Shown here: positions 10,900 to 21,220 of the stretch, piece by piece
How the letters are laid out: each line of letters starts with the position of its first letter
Numbering within the stretch: the first letter of the stretch is position 1
Assembly (NCBI RefSeq): GCF_008728515.1
Contig: NC_044995.1
Span: 40,567,536 to 40,631,535 of the forward strand
DNA length: 64,000 nucleotides
DNA from: Papio anubis
Lineage: Eukaryota > Chordata > Mammalia > Primates > Cercopithecidae
Reading direction: 5' to 3'
Position numbers and translations under genes: made by a program
The notes under the pieces: generated by a model
Told to the model about the DNA's origin: nothing
Databases searched by the model: none
The model's input: only the letters and a program-made list of their open reading frames with translations

Positions 10900-11196
10900 G
10901 GCCAGGTGTAGTGGCTCACGCCTGTCATCCCAGCACTTTAGGAGGCTGAGGTGGGCGGTTCACCTGAAATCAGGAGTTCGAGATCAGCCTGGGCAACATG
11001 GCAAAACCCCGTCTCTACAAAAAATACAAAAATTAGCCGGGCATAGTGGTGCGCGCCTGTAATCCCAGCTACTCAGGTGGCTGAGGCAAGAGAATTGATT
11101 CAACTTGGGAGGTGGATGTTGCAGTGAGCCAAGATTGCGCCACTGCACTCCAGCCTGGGCAATACAGCAAGATTCTGTCTCAAGAAACAAAAAACA
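10900..11196 (+). mobile_element. Alu (AluS-like)
   Basis: Complete, tail 'aagaaacaaaaaac'. Confidence 0.93.
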
Positions 11197-11269
11197 GATG
11201 AGGCTCATCACCTGGAACAGAGCAGCCCAGATTTGAAGATGGGTCTCCTGACTCCAAGGTCAGAGATTC

Positions 11270-11372
11270 TTTCTGATGGGTGACATCTGCTCATTCACTA
11301 ATTCATTCAACTTTTCATTCAATAAGCATCCATTGAGCACCTAGTGCATGCCAATTGTGATGCCAAAAAAGA
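11270..11372 (+). repeat. L2/MIR-type remnant
   Basis: 'attcattcaacttttcattc' then 'ccattgagcacctagtgca' is the common 3' L2/MIR wording. Confidence 0.5.
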
Positions 11373-11410
11373 CAGATGGAGTCCCTGCCATCCTGAATTC
11401 TAATTTTCAA

Positions 11411-12026
11411 CTTTTTTTTTTTCTTTTTATTAAGGCGGGGTCTCAGTCTGTTGCTGAGGCTGGAATGCAGGGGCGTGATCTTGGCTCACTACAGTCTCAA
11501 CCTCCCCAGGCTCAAGCAATCTGCCCACCTTAGCCTCCTGAATAGCTGGGACAACAGTCATGTGCCCCCATGACCGGCTGTTTTTTTTTTTTTTTTTTTT
11601 TAGGGGAGGAGGACTTTCCCCCGGGCCGAGTGCAGGGGTGTGATTTCGGCTCACTGCAAGCTGTGCCTCCCGGGTTCACGCCATTTCCCGGCCTCAGCCT
11701 CCCGAGTAGCTGGGACTACAGGCGCCCACCACCACACCTGGCTAATTTTTTTGTATTTTTAGTAGAGACGGAGTTTCACCATGTTAGCCAGGATGGTCTC
11801 TATCTCCTGACCTCGTGATCCACCCGCCTCGGCCTCCCAGAGTGATGGGATTGCAGGCATGAGCCACCACACCTGGCCCACGACCAGCTAATTTTTAGAT
11901 TTTTTTGTAGACATGGAGTTTCACCGTGCTGCCCAGGCTAGTCTCAAACTCCTGGGCTGAAGTGATCATCCTGTCTTGACCTCCCAAAGTGCTGGGATTA
12001 CAGGTGCACAACACTGGGCACCGGCC
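11411..12026 (-). mobile_element. AluJ-like, interrupted by a younger Alu
   Basis: Parts 11411-11580 and 11880-12026; the junctions carry tgaccggct / cgaccagct, a worn target duplication. Confidence 0.88.
11581..11879 (-). mobile_element. Alu (AluY-like) nested in the preceding AluJ
   Basis: Complete except that the first ~35 bases after the T-run are scrambled ('ggggaggaggactttccccc'). Confidence 0.9.
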
Positions 12027-12416
12027 TATTATTATTATTATTATTATTATTTTAAGCAATCTGAGTCCTTTCTACATTGGTTTGTTCACTGTGTGTCTTC
12101 CGTGCTTGGTATGTAATAGGAGCTCAATAAAGACCCACAGAGTCTTTCTTAACACCTCAATGAAATGAGCAAATCCTGATGTCTGGAGTCTGGAGACCTG
12201 GGCACCTGTCCCAGCTCTGCGTCTCAGTAGCTATGAGACACTGAGCTCATTGCTGGGCCTCACTATGTTTTAGTCTTATCTGTATAATTGGTTCAAGAAG
12301 TGTTTTCACACAAGGACACGAAAAAATCAGAACCCTCAGATACCGCTGGTGGGAATGTCAGCTGGGGCAGCAGCTTTGGAAAACAGTCTGAGAGCTTCTC
12401 AAGAGGTTACACATAG

Positions 12417-12718
12417 GGCCGGGTGCGGTGGCTCATGCCTGTAATCCCAGCACTTTGGGAGGCTGAGACGGGCGGATCACGAGGTCAGGAGATCGAGACC
12501 ATCCTGGCTAACACGGTGAAACCCAGTCTGTACTAAAAAAAATACAAAAATTAGCTGGGCGTGGTGGCGGGCACCTGTAGTCCCAGCTACACGGGAGGCT
12601 GAGGCAGGAGAATGGCGTGAACCCGGGAGGCGGAGCTTGCAGTGAGCCGAGATCGCACCACTACACTCCAGCCTGGACGACAGAGCAAGACTCTGTCTCA
12701 AAAAAAAAAAAAAAAAAA
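12417..12718 (+). mobile_element. AluY in L1
   Basis: 'gatcacgaggtcaggagatc' and 'aggagaatggcgtgaacccg' mark AluY. Confidence 0.95.
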
Positions 12719-12834
12719 GTGGAATTACCATATGACCCAGCAATTCCACTCCTAGGTGTATATGTACCCAAGAGAAATGAAATCGTATGTCCATGCAAAA
12801 ATGTGTAACTCGAATGTTCATAAGAGCACTGCTG

Positions 12835-13136
12835 GGCCGGGCGCGGTGGCTCAAGCCTGTAATCCCAGCACTTTGGGAGGCCGAGATGGGCGGATCACGA
12901 GGTCAGGAGATCGAGACCATCCTGGTGAACACAGTGAAACCCCGTCTCTACTAAGAAATACAAAAAATAGCCGGGCGAGATGGCGGGCGCCTGTAGTCCT
13001 AGCTACTCGGGAGGCTGAGGCCGGAGAATGGCGTGAACCCGGGAGGCGGAGCTTGCAGTGAGCTGAGATCCGGCCACTGCACTCCAGCCTGGGCTACAGA
13101 GCGAGACTCCGTCTCAAAAAAAAAAAAAAAAAAAAA
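12835..13136 (+). mobile_element. Young AluY of Old World monkey type, in L1
   Basis: Carries 'gagatccggccactgcactc'. Target duplication aagagcactgctg at 12822-12834 and 13137-13149. Confidence 0.95.
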
Positions 13137-13251
13137 AAGAGCACTGCTGATAACAGTAGTTCATGGTGGCCATCTGCTGATGAACAGATAAACAAAATGT
13201 GGTCTATCCATACAATGGAATATTATCTAGCCTTTAAAAGGAATGAATGTT

Positions 13252-13549
13252 GGTCAGGCGTGATGGCTCATGCCTGTAATCCCAGCACTTTGGGAGGCCA
13301 AGGAGGGCAGATCACCTGAGGTCAAGTGTTCAAGACCAGCCTGGCCAACATGGTGAAACCTCATCTCTATTAAAAATACAAAAAAATTAGCTGGGGGTGG
13401 TGGCACACACCTGTAATCCCAGCTACTCGGGAGGCTGAGGTGAGGCACGAGAATCACTTGAACCCAGGAGGCGGAGGTTGCCGTGAGCTGAGATTGTGCC
13501 ACTGCACTCCAGCCTGAGCAACAAGAGCAACACTCCGTCTCAAAAAAAA
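13252..13549 (+). mobile_element. Alu (AluS-like)
   Basis: Complete; first in a row of three same-sense Alus. Confidence 0.93.
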
Positions 13550-13562
13550 AAAGAGTAAACCT

Positions 13563-13800
13563 GGGCCAGATGTATTGGAGGCAATAGGATTGTTTGAGGC
13601 CAGGGGTTCAAGACCAGTGTGGGCAACATAGCAAGACCCTATCTCTACAGAAAAAATTTTAATTCCTAGGTCAGGTGATAGACACCTGTAGTCCCAGCTA
13701 CTCAGGAGGCTGAGGCAGGAGGATCACTTGAACCTAGGATTTCAAGGCTACGGTGAGCTATGATCATACCACTGCAAAAAATAAATAAATAAATTACTTT
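13563..13800 (+). mobile_element. Truncated AluJ-like, same target site
   Basis: Missing parts of both monomers. Flanked by aaagagtaaacctg (13550) and aaagagtaaacttg (13804). Confidence 0.85.
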
Positions 13801-13817
13801 TAGAAAGAGTAAACTTG

Positions 13818-14121
13818 GGCCAGGGGCAGTGGCTCACGCTTGTAATCCCAGCACTTTGGGAGGCCACGGTAGATGGATCACCTGAGGTCAGGAGTTTGAG
13901 ACCAGCCTGGCCAAGATGTGAAACCCTGTCTCTACTAAAAATACAAAAATTAGCCACCGAGCATGGTGGCACATGCCTGTAATCCCCGCTACTCGGGAGG
14001 CTGAGGCATAAGAATCACTTGAACCCAGGAGGCGGAGGTTGCAGTGAGCCGGGATTGCGCCACACCACCCCAGCCTGGGTGACAGAGCCAGACTCCATCT
14101 CAAACAAACAAACAAACAGAA
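13818..14121 (+). mobile_element. Alu (AluS-like), same target site again
   Basis: aaagagtaaacttg at 13804-13817 and 14122-14135, exact. Confidence 0.95.
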
Positions 14122-14135
14122 AAAGAGTAAACTTG

Positions 14136-14618
14136 AAAAACAGGAGAGAGAAGATGCTGGAAGGAGCCCATTGCCCAGGGTGCAGCAGGAAGGTTGAGGT
14201 CAGATCCTCCTAGCAACCAAAGCAAACCGTCACCCAACTGGAAACCATTTCCTTTGTGGCCATGAAACAATGGGCTACAACTTTCTTTTGTGGCTCAAAA
14301 CCACAGAGAAGTTTCCTATTGTGGGATTCCCCACCACCACCACAGCAGAAGTTTTGTCTCATGGGTTCCGGGAGCAAATACAGTGGCTTCTGAAACTGAG
14401 GTCTGGCTCTACTTCCTTCGAGACCTCTCCTCTCCTTTCTCTGCATGACAATGCTCCCTGGAGACTCTCTTCTTTCTCCATGCCACCGTGTGCACCCTGG
14501 GGTGGCCTTGTCTTAGTTTGGGTTCCCTGGAAGCCACCACTGAGACAAGGATTTAGTACAAGTACTTTGTCTGAGAGGTGGTGATGCCAGGAAGCATCAG
14601 TTGGGAAGAGGGGACGTG
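14136..14618. other. Unique intergenic sequence
   Basis: No coding signal. The CAC run at 14330-14345 is a short triplet tract. Confidence 0.5.
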
Positions 14619-15213
14619 TATGAGTTTGCTAAGGCTGTCTTGACCAAGCACCACAGGAGGGCAGCTTATACAATAGGGCTTCTCACAGTTCTGGAGGGTG
14701 GATGTCCAAGAATAAGGTGTCAGCAGGGTTGGTTCTTTCTGAGGTCTCTGTCCTTGGCTCAGAGCCAGTTGCCTTGTTTCTGTGTCTTCACATAGTCTTT
14801 CTTTCATGTTTGTCTCTGTGTCCATATCTCCTCATCTTTTTTTTTCTTTTTTTTTTTTTTTTTTGAGACAGAGTCTTCCTTTGTGCCCCAGGCTGGACTG
14901 CAGTGGCACAATCTCAGCTCACTGCAACCTCCACCTCCCAGGTTCAAGCAATTCTCATGCCTCAGCCTCCTGAATAGCTGGGATTATAGGCATGCACCAT
15001 CACACCCAGTTAATTTTTGTATTTTTAGTAGAGACAGGGCTTCACTACGTTGGCCAGGCTGGTCTTGAACTCCTGACTTCAAATGATCCCCTGCCTCAGC
15101 TTCCCAAAGTGCTAGGATTACAGGCATGAGCCACTATGCCCAGCCTATACCTCCTCATTTTATAAGGATAGTGGTCATTTGGATTAGGGTCCATCCTAAT
15201 GACCTTGTTTTAA
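14619..15213 (-). mobile_element. MaLR/MLT1-like LTR remnant (reverse), split by an Alu
   Basis: 'tatgagtttgctaaggctgt', 'tctcacagttctggagggtg' and 'aaggtgtcagcagggttggt', then after the Alu 'ttggattagggtccatcct' + 'aatgacc', read as the reverse of the same LTR type. Confidence 0.55.
14837..15145 (-). mobile_element. Alu (AluS-like) in the LTR remnant
   Basis: 'cctcctcat' / 'tctcctcat' flank it as a worn target duplication. Confidence 0.93.
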
Positions 15214-15237
15214 TTTGCTCTTTATTTTTTCAATTTA

Positions 15238-15386
15238 TTTTTATTTTGGGGGGTTGGGGTCTTGTTCTATCACCCAGGCGGGAGTACAGTGGCCTGATCA
15301 CAGCTCACTGCAACATGGAGCTCCTGGAATTAGGCAATCCTCCCACCTCAGCCTCCTGAATAGCTGGGACTACAGGCTGATTTTTA
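15238..15386 (-). mobile_element. Alu right-monomer fragment
   Basis: AluJ-like, ends before the A-rich linker. Confidence 0.82.
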
Positions 15387-15387
15387 A

Positions 15388-16010
15388 ATTTTTTTTTTTT
15401 TTTTTTTTTTTGAGACAAGGTCTTGTTCTGTTGCCCAGGCTGCAGTGCAGCAGTGTGAACACGGCAAGGGTCAAGCAATCCTCTCACCCCAGCCTCCTGA
15501 CTAGCTGGGACCACAGGTGCATGCTACCACACCTGGCTAACTTTTAAATGTTTTGTAGAAATGAGGTCTCATGGCTCGGCACAGTGGCTCACACTTGTAA
15601 TCCCAGCACTTTAGGAGGCTGAGGTGGGCGGATCACCTTAGGTCAGAAGTTCAAGACGAGCCTGGCCAACATGGTGAAACCCCATCTCTACCAAAAATAC
15701 AAAAATTAGCCAGGCGTGGTGGCGGGTGCCTTTAGTCCCAGCTACGCAGGAGGCTGAGGCAGGAGAATCACTTGAACCTGAGAAGCAGAGGTTGCAGTGA
15801 GCCTGGATCATGCCACTGCACTCCAGCTTGAGTGACAGAGCAAGACTCTGTCTCAAAAAAGGAAAAAAAAAAAAAAAAAGAAAAGAAATGGGGTCTTGCT
15901 ATGTTGCCCATGCTGGTCTTAAACTTCTGGCTTCAAGTGATCCTCCCATCCCAGACTCCTATGTAGCTGGGACTGCAGGCATATACCACCACACCTGGCT
16001 AGATGACATT
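15388..16010 (-). mobile_element. AluJ-like, interrupted by a forward Alu
   Basis: Parts 15388-15571 and 15885-16010. gaaatgaggtct / gaaatggggtct flank the insert. Confidence 0.82.
15573..15879 (+). mobile_element. Alu (AluS-like) nested in opposite-sense Alu
   Basis: Complete with A-tail. Confidence 0.92.
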
Positions 16011-16019
16011 TTCTTTCTT

Positions 16020-16067
16020 TTTTTATAAAATAGAGACAGGATCTTGCTATGTTGCCCAGGCTGGTCT
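16020..16067 (-). mobile_element. Alu scrap at an inverted junction
   Basis: 'gagacaggatcttgctatgt' to 'ccaggctggtctcac', then orientation flips. Confidence 0.75.
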
Positions 16068-16302
16068 CACTTTGGGAGGCCAAGGCAGGCAGGTCATTTG
16101 AGGTCAGGAGTTCAAGACCAGCCTGGCCAACATGGCAAAACCCCTGTCAGATGTGGTGGCATGTGCCTGTACTCCCAGCTACTTGGGAGGCTGAGGCATG
16201 AGAATCACTTGAACCCAGGAGGTAGAGGTTGCAATGAGCCAAGATCATGCCACTGCCACTCCAGCCTGGGCGACAGAGTGAGACTCTGTCTAAGAAAAAA
16301 AG
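16068..16302 (+). mobile_element. 5'-truncated Alu joined head-on to the previous scrap
   Basis: Begins 'tttgggaggccaaggcagg' with no 5' end; central part also shortened. Confidence 0.85.
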
Positions 16303-16743
16303 ATAGAGAAGAAGAAGAAACATTGAAAATATTGAAAATAATGTATCGCCAATAGTTCCAATGCCTGATGCCTTTGGGGGACTTATTTTTACTGTTTGTT
16401 TGTTTGTTTGTTTTTTCTGCTGACTCTCACTCATGGTGGCTTATGTTCTTGTATGTTTTATAATTTTGATTGTGATCAAACAGGCAAGAATCCTGAGGGC
16501 CCTGACTAAGGGTCTGTTTTTTCGGGGAAGATTCGTTCTGACTTCTTTCAGGCATCTCAGGGACTACTTTTCATTTGATTTCTCAGCATGGAGTTCCCCA
16601 GAAAATCCCTTAAGGTAACTGGAGCCTCAGCAGTAACTTCCCCTCCTCTGTGTCCCTTGGAGATTTCTGTTACTTTTTTGTGAACTTAGCTGATAACTTA
16701 AAAGCATGTTTGCTGTATTTCATTCACTGTTTTTGTTGCTATT
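16303..16743. other. T-rich sequence, probably old repeat
   Basis: 'cttgtatgttttataatttt' suggests an old LINE/LTR remnant; unassigned. Confidence 0.4.
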
Positions 16744-17018
16744 GCCTTTTACTCTGTCACCCAGGCTGGAGTGCAGTGGCACAACCATAGCTCACTGCAG
16801 CCTCAAACTCCTGGGCTCAAGCGATCCTCCCTCGTCAGCCTCCCAAGTAGCAGGGACCAAAGATACGCACCACTACACCTGGCTAATTATTTATTTTTTT
16901 ATAGACACGGTCTCACTAAGTTGTCCAGGCTGATCTCAAACTCCTGACCTCAAGCCAGTCCTCCCGCCTCACCCTCTGGAGGCACTGGCATCACAGGTGT
17001 GAGCCACCACACTCAGCC
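16744..17018 (-). mobile_element. Alu (AluJ-like)
   Basis: No clean T-run at its 3' end; diverged. Confidence 0.85.
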
Positions 17019-17039
17019 TGGCCCAGCTCATGTACAGGT

Positions 17040-17144
17040 TTTTTGTGGTTTTTGCTTGTTTGTTTTTGAGACCGAGTCTTGCTCTGTCGCCCAGGCTGGA
17101 GTGTAGTTGTGTCATCTTAGCTCAGTATAACCTCCACCTCTCGG
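17040..17144 (-). mobile_element. Alu 3' fragment
   Basis: 'gagaccgagtcttgctctgt' then breaks off at 'cctctcggtgg'. Confidence 0.85.
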
Positions 17145-17147
17145 TGG

Positions 17148-17168
17148 ATTTGAATTCAGAATTCAAAT
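17148..17168. repeat. Perfect 10-bp inverted repeat with 1-base centre
   Basis: ATTTGAATTC-a-GAATTCAAAT. Function unknown. Confidence 0.9.
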
Positions 17169-17315
17169 GAACTCTGAATGTGCAGCCTGGGCTGGGCAGG
17201 GCATTCATGCACAATCTAGAAATTTCATGCACCATCTGGAAGAGTGAGGGAGAGAAGGGGAGGAGAGAGGAGGAGGCATGTGGAAACTGGAAGATTCAGC
17301 GATTAACAGTTGCCC

Positions 17316-17651
17316 GGCCGGGCGTGGTGGCTCACGCCTATAATCCCAGCACTTTGGGAGGCCGAGGTGGGCGGATCACCTGAGATCAGGAGTTCGAGAC
17401 CAGCCTGATCAACAGGGAGAAACCCTGTCTCTACTAAAATACAAAATTAGCCAAGTGTGGTGGCGCATGCCTGTAATCCCAGCTACTCAGGAGGCTGAGG
17501 CAGGAGAATCACTTGAACGCAGGGGAATCGCTTGAACCCACGAGGCGGAGGTTGCAGTGAGCCGAGATCGTGCCATTGCATTCCACCCTGGGCAACGAGA
17601 GCAAAACTCTGTCTCAAAAAAAAACCTCAAAAAAACAAAAACAAAAAAAAA
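17316..17651 (+). mobile_element. Alu with internal 18-bp duplication
   Basis: 'gaatcacttgaacgcagg' followed at once by 'gaatcgcttgaacccacg'. Confidence 0.92.
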
Positions 17652-17689
17652 TTGCCCATGCCTCCCTCGGAATACTTTCTGCTTCTCCC

Positions 17690-17765
17690 AATCATTCACT
17701 GAGAAAGCACTTACTGAGCACCTACTGTGTGCCAGGCTGTGTACAGCACACTAGGGATAGAGTGA
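17690..17765 (+). repeat. L2/MIR-type remnant
   Basis: 'cttactgagcacctactgtg' + 'tgccaggctgtg'. Confidence 0.55.
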
Positions 17766-17783
17766 CGCACAAGAAACCACATA

Positions 17784-18355
17784 GCCAGCTGGGTGCAGTG
17801 GCTCACACCTGTAATCTCAGCACTGTAGGAGGCTGAGGCAGGAGGATTGCTTGAGGCCAGGAGTTTGAAACCAGCCTGGGCAACATAGCGAGACTCTGGC
17901 CTCTACAAAAAAATTAAAAATAATAAAATTAGTCAAATGTGGTGGCATGCCTAGGGTCCCAAATACTTGGGAGGTTGAGGCAAAAGGATTGCTTGAGCCT
18001 AGGAATTCGAGACCAGCCTGGGCAACATAGCAAGACCCCATCTCTATAAAGATAAAAATAAATTAGCTGGTCATGGTGGTGTGCGTCTGTAGTCCCAGCT
18101 ACTTGGGAGGCTGAGGCAGGTGGATCACTTGAGGTTAGGAGTTTGAGACCAGCCTGGCCAATGTTGTAAAAACCCGCCTCTACTAAAAATACAAAAATTA
18201 GCTGGGAGTGGTGGCATGCTCCTGTAATCCCAGCTACTAGGGAGGCTGAGGCAGGAGAATCGCTTGAACCCAAGAGACGGAGGTTACGGCTCGCCAAGAT
18301 CGTGCCACTGCACTCCAGCCTGGGCTACAGAGCGAGACTCTGTCAAAAAAAAAAA
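17784..18355 (+). mobile_element. Four-monomer Alu array
   Basis: Successive monomers at about 17784, 17930, 18060 and 18205, each with an A-rich end, instead of the usual two. Confidence 0.85.
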
Positions 18356-18356
18356 A

Positions 18357-18387
<31 letters not shown>

Positions 18388-18573
18388 AGGAAGGAAGGAA
18401 GGAAGAACAGAAGGAAGGAAGGAAGGAAGGAAAAGAAAGAAAGAAGAAAGAAAGAAGGAAGGAAGGAAGGAATAAAGGAAAGAAAAAGAAAGAAAGAAAG
18501 AAAGGAAGGAAGGAAGGAAGGAAGGAAGGAAGGAAGGAAGGAAGGAAGGAAGGAAGGAAGGAAAGAAAGGAAG
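18356..18573 (+). repeat. (GAAA)n/(GGAA)n purine microsatellite
   Basis: About 215 bases of interleaved AAAG and AAGG tetranucleotides, grown from the A-tail of the preceding Alu and serving as the landing site of the next Alu. Confidence 0.95.
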
Positions 18574-18575
18574 GA

Positions 18576-18886
18576 GGCCGGGCGCGGTGGCTCACGCCTG
18601 TAATCCCAGCACTTTGAGAGGCCGAGACGGTGGATCGCGAGGTCAGGAGATCGAGACCATCCTGGCTAACATGGTGAAACCCCTACTAAAAATACAAAAA
18701 AAAAAAAAAAAAAAAAACTCCAAAACTGGGGCTGGCCAGGTGGCTGGCCAGTCCCAGCTACTGGGGAGGCTGAAGCAGTGAGAATGGAGTAAACCCGAGG
18801 TGTTTGCAGTGAGCTGGAGATCCGGCCACTGTACTCCAGCCTGGGTGGCAGAGCGAGACTCCGTCTCAAAAAAAAAAAAAAAAAAG
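18576..18886 (+). mobile_element. Young AluY of Old World monkey type in the purine microsatellite
   Basis: 'ggagatccggccactgtact'; GGAA repeats on both sides. Its centre is slightly scrambled ('ctggccaggtggctggccag'). Confidence 0.9.
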
Positions 18887-19523
18887 GAAGGAAGGAAGGA
18901 AGAAAACTTCGCAAAGTGGGCTGGCTGCAGGTTGCACAGTGGGTCACCCCTATTGTCTCAGCAGGGGTGACTGGGATTTACAAGGATAAATAACCACACT
19001 CCTAGAATCTCACAGACCGATTCCCCCTGCAAATGTCTCTCTCTCTATAAATACAGTCAAATTTCGTTCTGGAGAGGTGGACAGTTCTATGAATTTTAAC
19101 ACATGTCCAGATTCATGGGACCACCAGGGCCATCAGGCAGAGCTGCTGCATCACCCCGAAGCTCCCTGGCGCTGGCCCTCTGTCATCAGCCCTTCCCCCC
19201 AGCCCCAGGCGGGCCCTCATCTGTCCGCTATCTCACACTGTACTTTTGTCTTTTTCAGAATGTAACATAACGGGAATCATATACTCTGTGGCCTTTTCAG
19301 TCTGGCCTCTTTCAGGCAGCATAATGCATTTGAGACGCATCCAAGTACTTGCCTGTCTCAATAGTTTGCTCATTTTTGTTGCTGAAGAATATTCCATTGT
19401 AAGGGAAGACCCTGGTTTGTTTTACACTCACCCACTGAGGGACAACTCCATTGTTTTAAGCTATGAGTGATGATGAATAAAGCTGCTATCAACATTCATG
19501 CACAGCCTTTTCTTCTATTTTAC

Positions 19524-19682
19524 TTTTTTTTTTTTAGAGACAGGGTCTCCCTCTGTCACCCAGGCCAGAGGGCAGTTGGCGTGATCAGAGCTCACTGCAG
19601 CCTTCAACCCCAGGCTCAAGTGGTCCTCCTCCCTCAGCCTCCCAAAGTGCTAGGATTACAGGTGTGAAGCACTACACTGAGG
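19524..19682 (-). mobile_element. Half-length Alu
   Basis: Right-monomer start joined to left-monomer end. Confidence 0.85.
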
Positions 19683-19683
19683 C

Positions 19684-19832
19684 TTTTTAATTATTAGTTT
19701 CGTTTTTAGAGATGAGGTCTTGCTATGTTCCCCAGGGTGGAGTACAGTGGTGCAATCACAGCTCACTGTAACCTTGAACTCCCAGCCTCAAGTGATCCTC
19801 CCACTTCAGCCTCCCAGGTAGCCATGCCCAGC
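19684..19832 (-). mobile_element. Alu right-monomer-like fragment
   Basis: 'agatgaggtcttgctatgtt' to 'cctcccaggtagccatg'. Confidence 0.8.
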
Positions 19833-19842
19833 ACATGTACAG

Positions 19843-20145
19843 GTTTTTTTTTGCTTGTTTGTTGAGACAGAGTCTTGCTCTATCACCCAGGCTGGAGTGC
19901 AGTGGCACCATCTCAGATCACTACAACCTCCGCCTCTTGGGTTCAAGCTATTCTTGTGCCTCAGCCTCCTGAGTAGCTGGGATTACAGGCGCCCACCACC
20001 ATGCCCGGCAAATTTTTGTATTTTTAGTAGAGACAGGGTTTCACCATGTTGACCAGGCTGGTCTCGAACGCCTGGCCTCAAGCGATCCACCCACCGCAGC
20101 CTTCCAGAGTGTTGGGATTACAGGTGTGAGCCATCACTCCTGGCC
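19843..20145 (-). mobile_element. Alu (AluS-like) in L1
   Basis: Complete; 'aggtttt' on both sides. Confidence 0.93.
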
Positions 20146-20264
20146 ATATATAGGTTTTTAATGTGAATATCCGTTTTCATTTCTCTTAGGTCACTACCCA
20201 AGAGTGGGGTTGCTGGGTCATAGAGTATTTGCATGGTATGCGTTTTAAGAACCACAATTTTCCA

Positions 20265-20551
20265 GGCCAGGTATGGCGGTTCATGCCTGTAATCCCGGCA
20301 CTTTGGGAGGCTGAGGTGGGTGGATCACGAGGTCAGGAGATCAAGACCATGGTGAAACCCCGTCTCTACTAAAAATACAAAAAATTAGCCCGGCACGGTG
20401 CGGGCGCCTGTAGTCCTAGCTACTCGGGAGGCTGAGGCAGGAGAATGGTGTGAATCTGGGAAGCGGAGCTTGCAGTGAGTAGAAGTCACGCCACTGCACT
20501 CCAGCCTGAGCGACAGAGTGAGACTCTGTCTCAAAAAAAAAAAAAAAAAAA
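20265..20551 (+). mobile_element. AluY-like in L1
   Basis: 'gatcacgaggtcaggagatc'; short deletion after the first monomer's 'gacca'. Confidence 0.92.
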
Positions 20552-20817
20552 GAATCACCATTTCCAAAGCAGCTGCACCGTTTTTTATCCTCACCAGCAG
20601 CGTATGAGGGTCCAGTTTCCCTGAATCCTCCTCAGCACTTGGTGTTGTTGGTATTTTTCACTGTAGCCATTCCAATAGGTGTGAGCAACAGTCTATTAAA
20701 GCTGGTGTTGTGAGCTGAGGTGCAGGATCTGAACTCAAGTGTCTAGGCGTCTAACTACTGCCTGATGTCACCTCCTTTTCTTTGCAGAGCTGCTGGGCTA
20801 AGAAAATGTGGTCCATT

Positions 20818-21113
20818 GGCCAGGCATGGTGGCTCATGCCTATAATCCCAGCACTTTGGGAGGCCGAGGTGGGTGGATTACCTGAGGTTAGGAGTTGGAG
20901 ACCAGCCTGGCCAACATGGTGAAACCCCGTCTCTACTAAAAATACAAAAATTAACCAGGAGTGGTGGCACATGCCTGTAATCCCAGTTACCTGGGAGGCT
21001 GAGGCAGGAAAATTGCTTGAGCCCAGCAGACGGAGGTTGCAGTGAGACAAGATCATGCCACTGCACTCCAGCCTGGCCAACAGGGCAAGACTCTGTCTCA
21101 AAAAAAAAAAAAA
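20818..21113 (+). mobile_element. Alu (AluS-like) with exact 17-bp target duplication
   Basis: aagaaaatgtggtccat at 20800-20816 and 21136-21152. Confidence 0.96.
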
Positions 21114-21220
21114 TGAAGAAGAAGAAGAAGAAAGAAAGAAAATGTGGTCCATCTAAAAGATGGAGCTTTGTCAAAATCATTTCCACCTGCTCTGAAAGGT
21201 TGTGCTAAGGAAGAAATACA

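Larger units (their letters stand above)
12312..13250 (+). mobile_element. L1 ORF2 3' fragment, split by two Alus
   Basis: 'ggaattaccatatgacccag' encodes the ELPYDPAIPLLG motif near the ORF2 C terminus, and 'ccatacaatggaatattat' follows after the second Alu. L1 parts: 12312-12416, 12719-12834, 13137-13250. Long dead. Confidence 0.8.
19050..20700 (-). mobile_element. L1 3' fragment (reverse), split by four Alu pieces
   Basis: 'gaatattccattgtaaggg', 'atgaataaagctgctatcaa', 'caagagtggggttgctgggt' and 'ttccaaagcagctgcaccgt' are the reverse complement of the L1 ORF2 terminal region, in order across the interrupting Alus. Confidence 0.75.

Noticed and set aside
12617..12808. Possible active reverse transcriptase gene (ELPYDPAIPLLG)
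   Set aside because: A short dead piece of the L1 ORF2 end, interrupted by Alus.
18264..18617. Lys/Glu/Gly-Arg-rich frames on both strands
   Set aside because: Translation of a purine tetranucleotide microsatellite.
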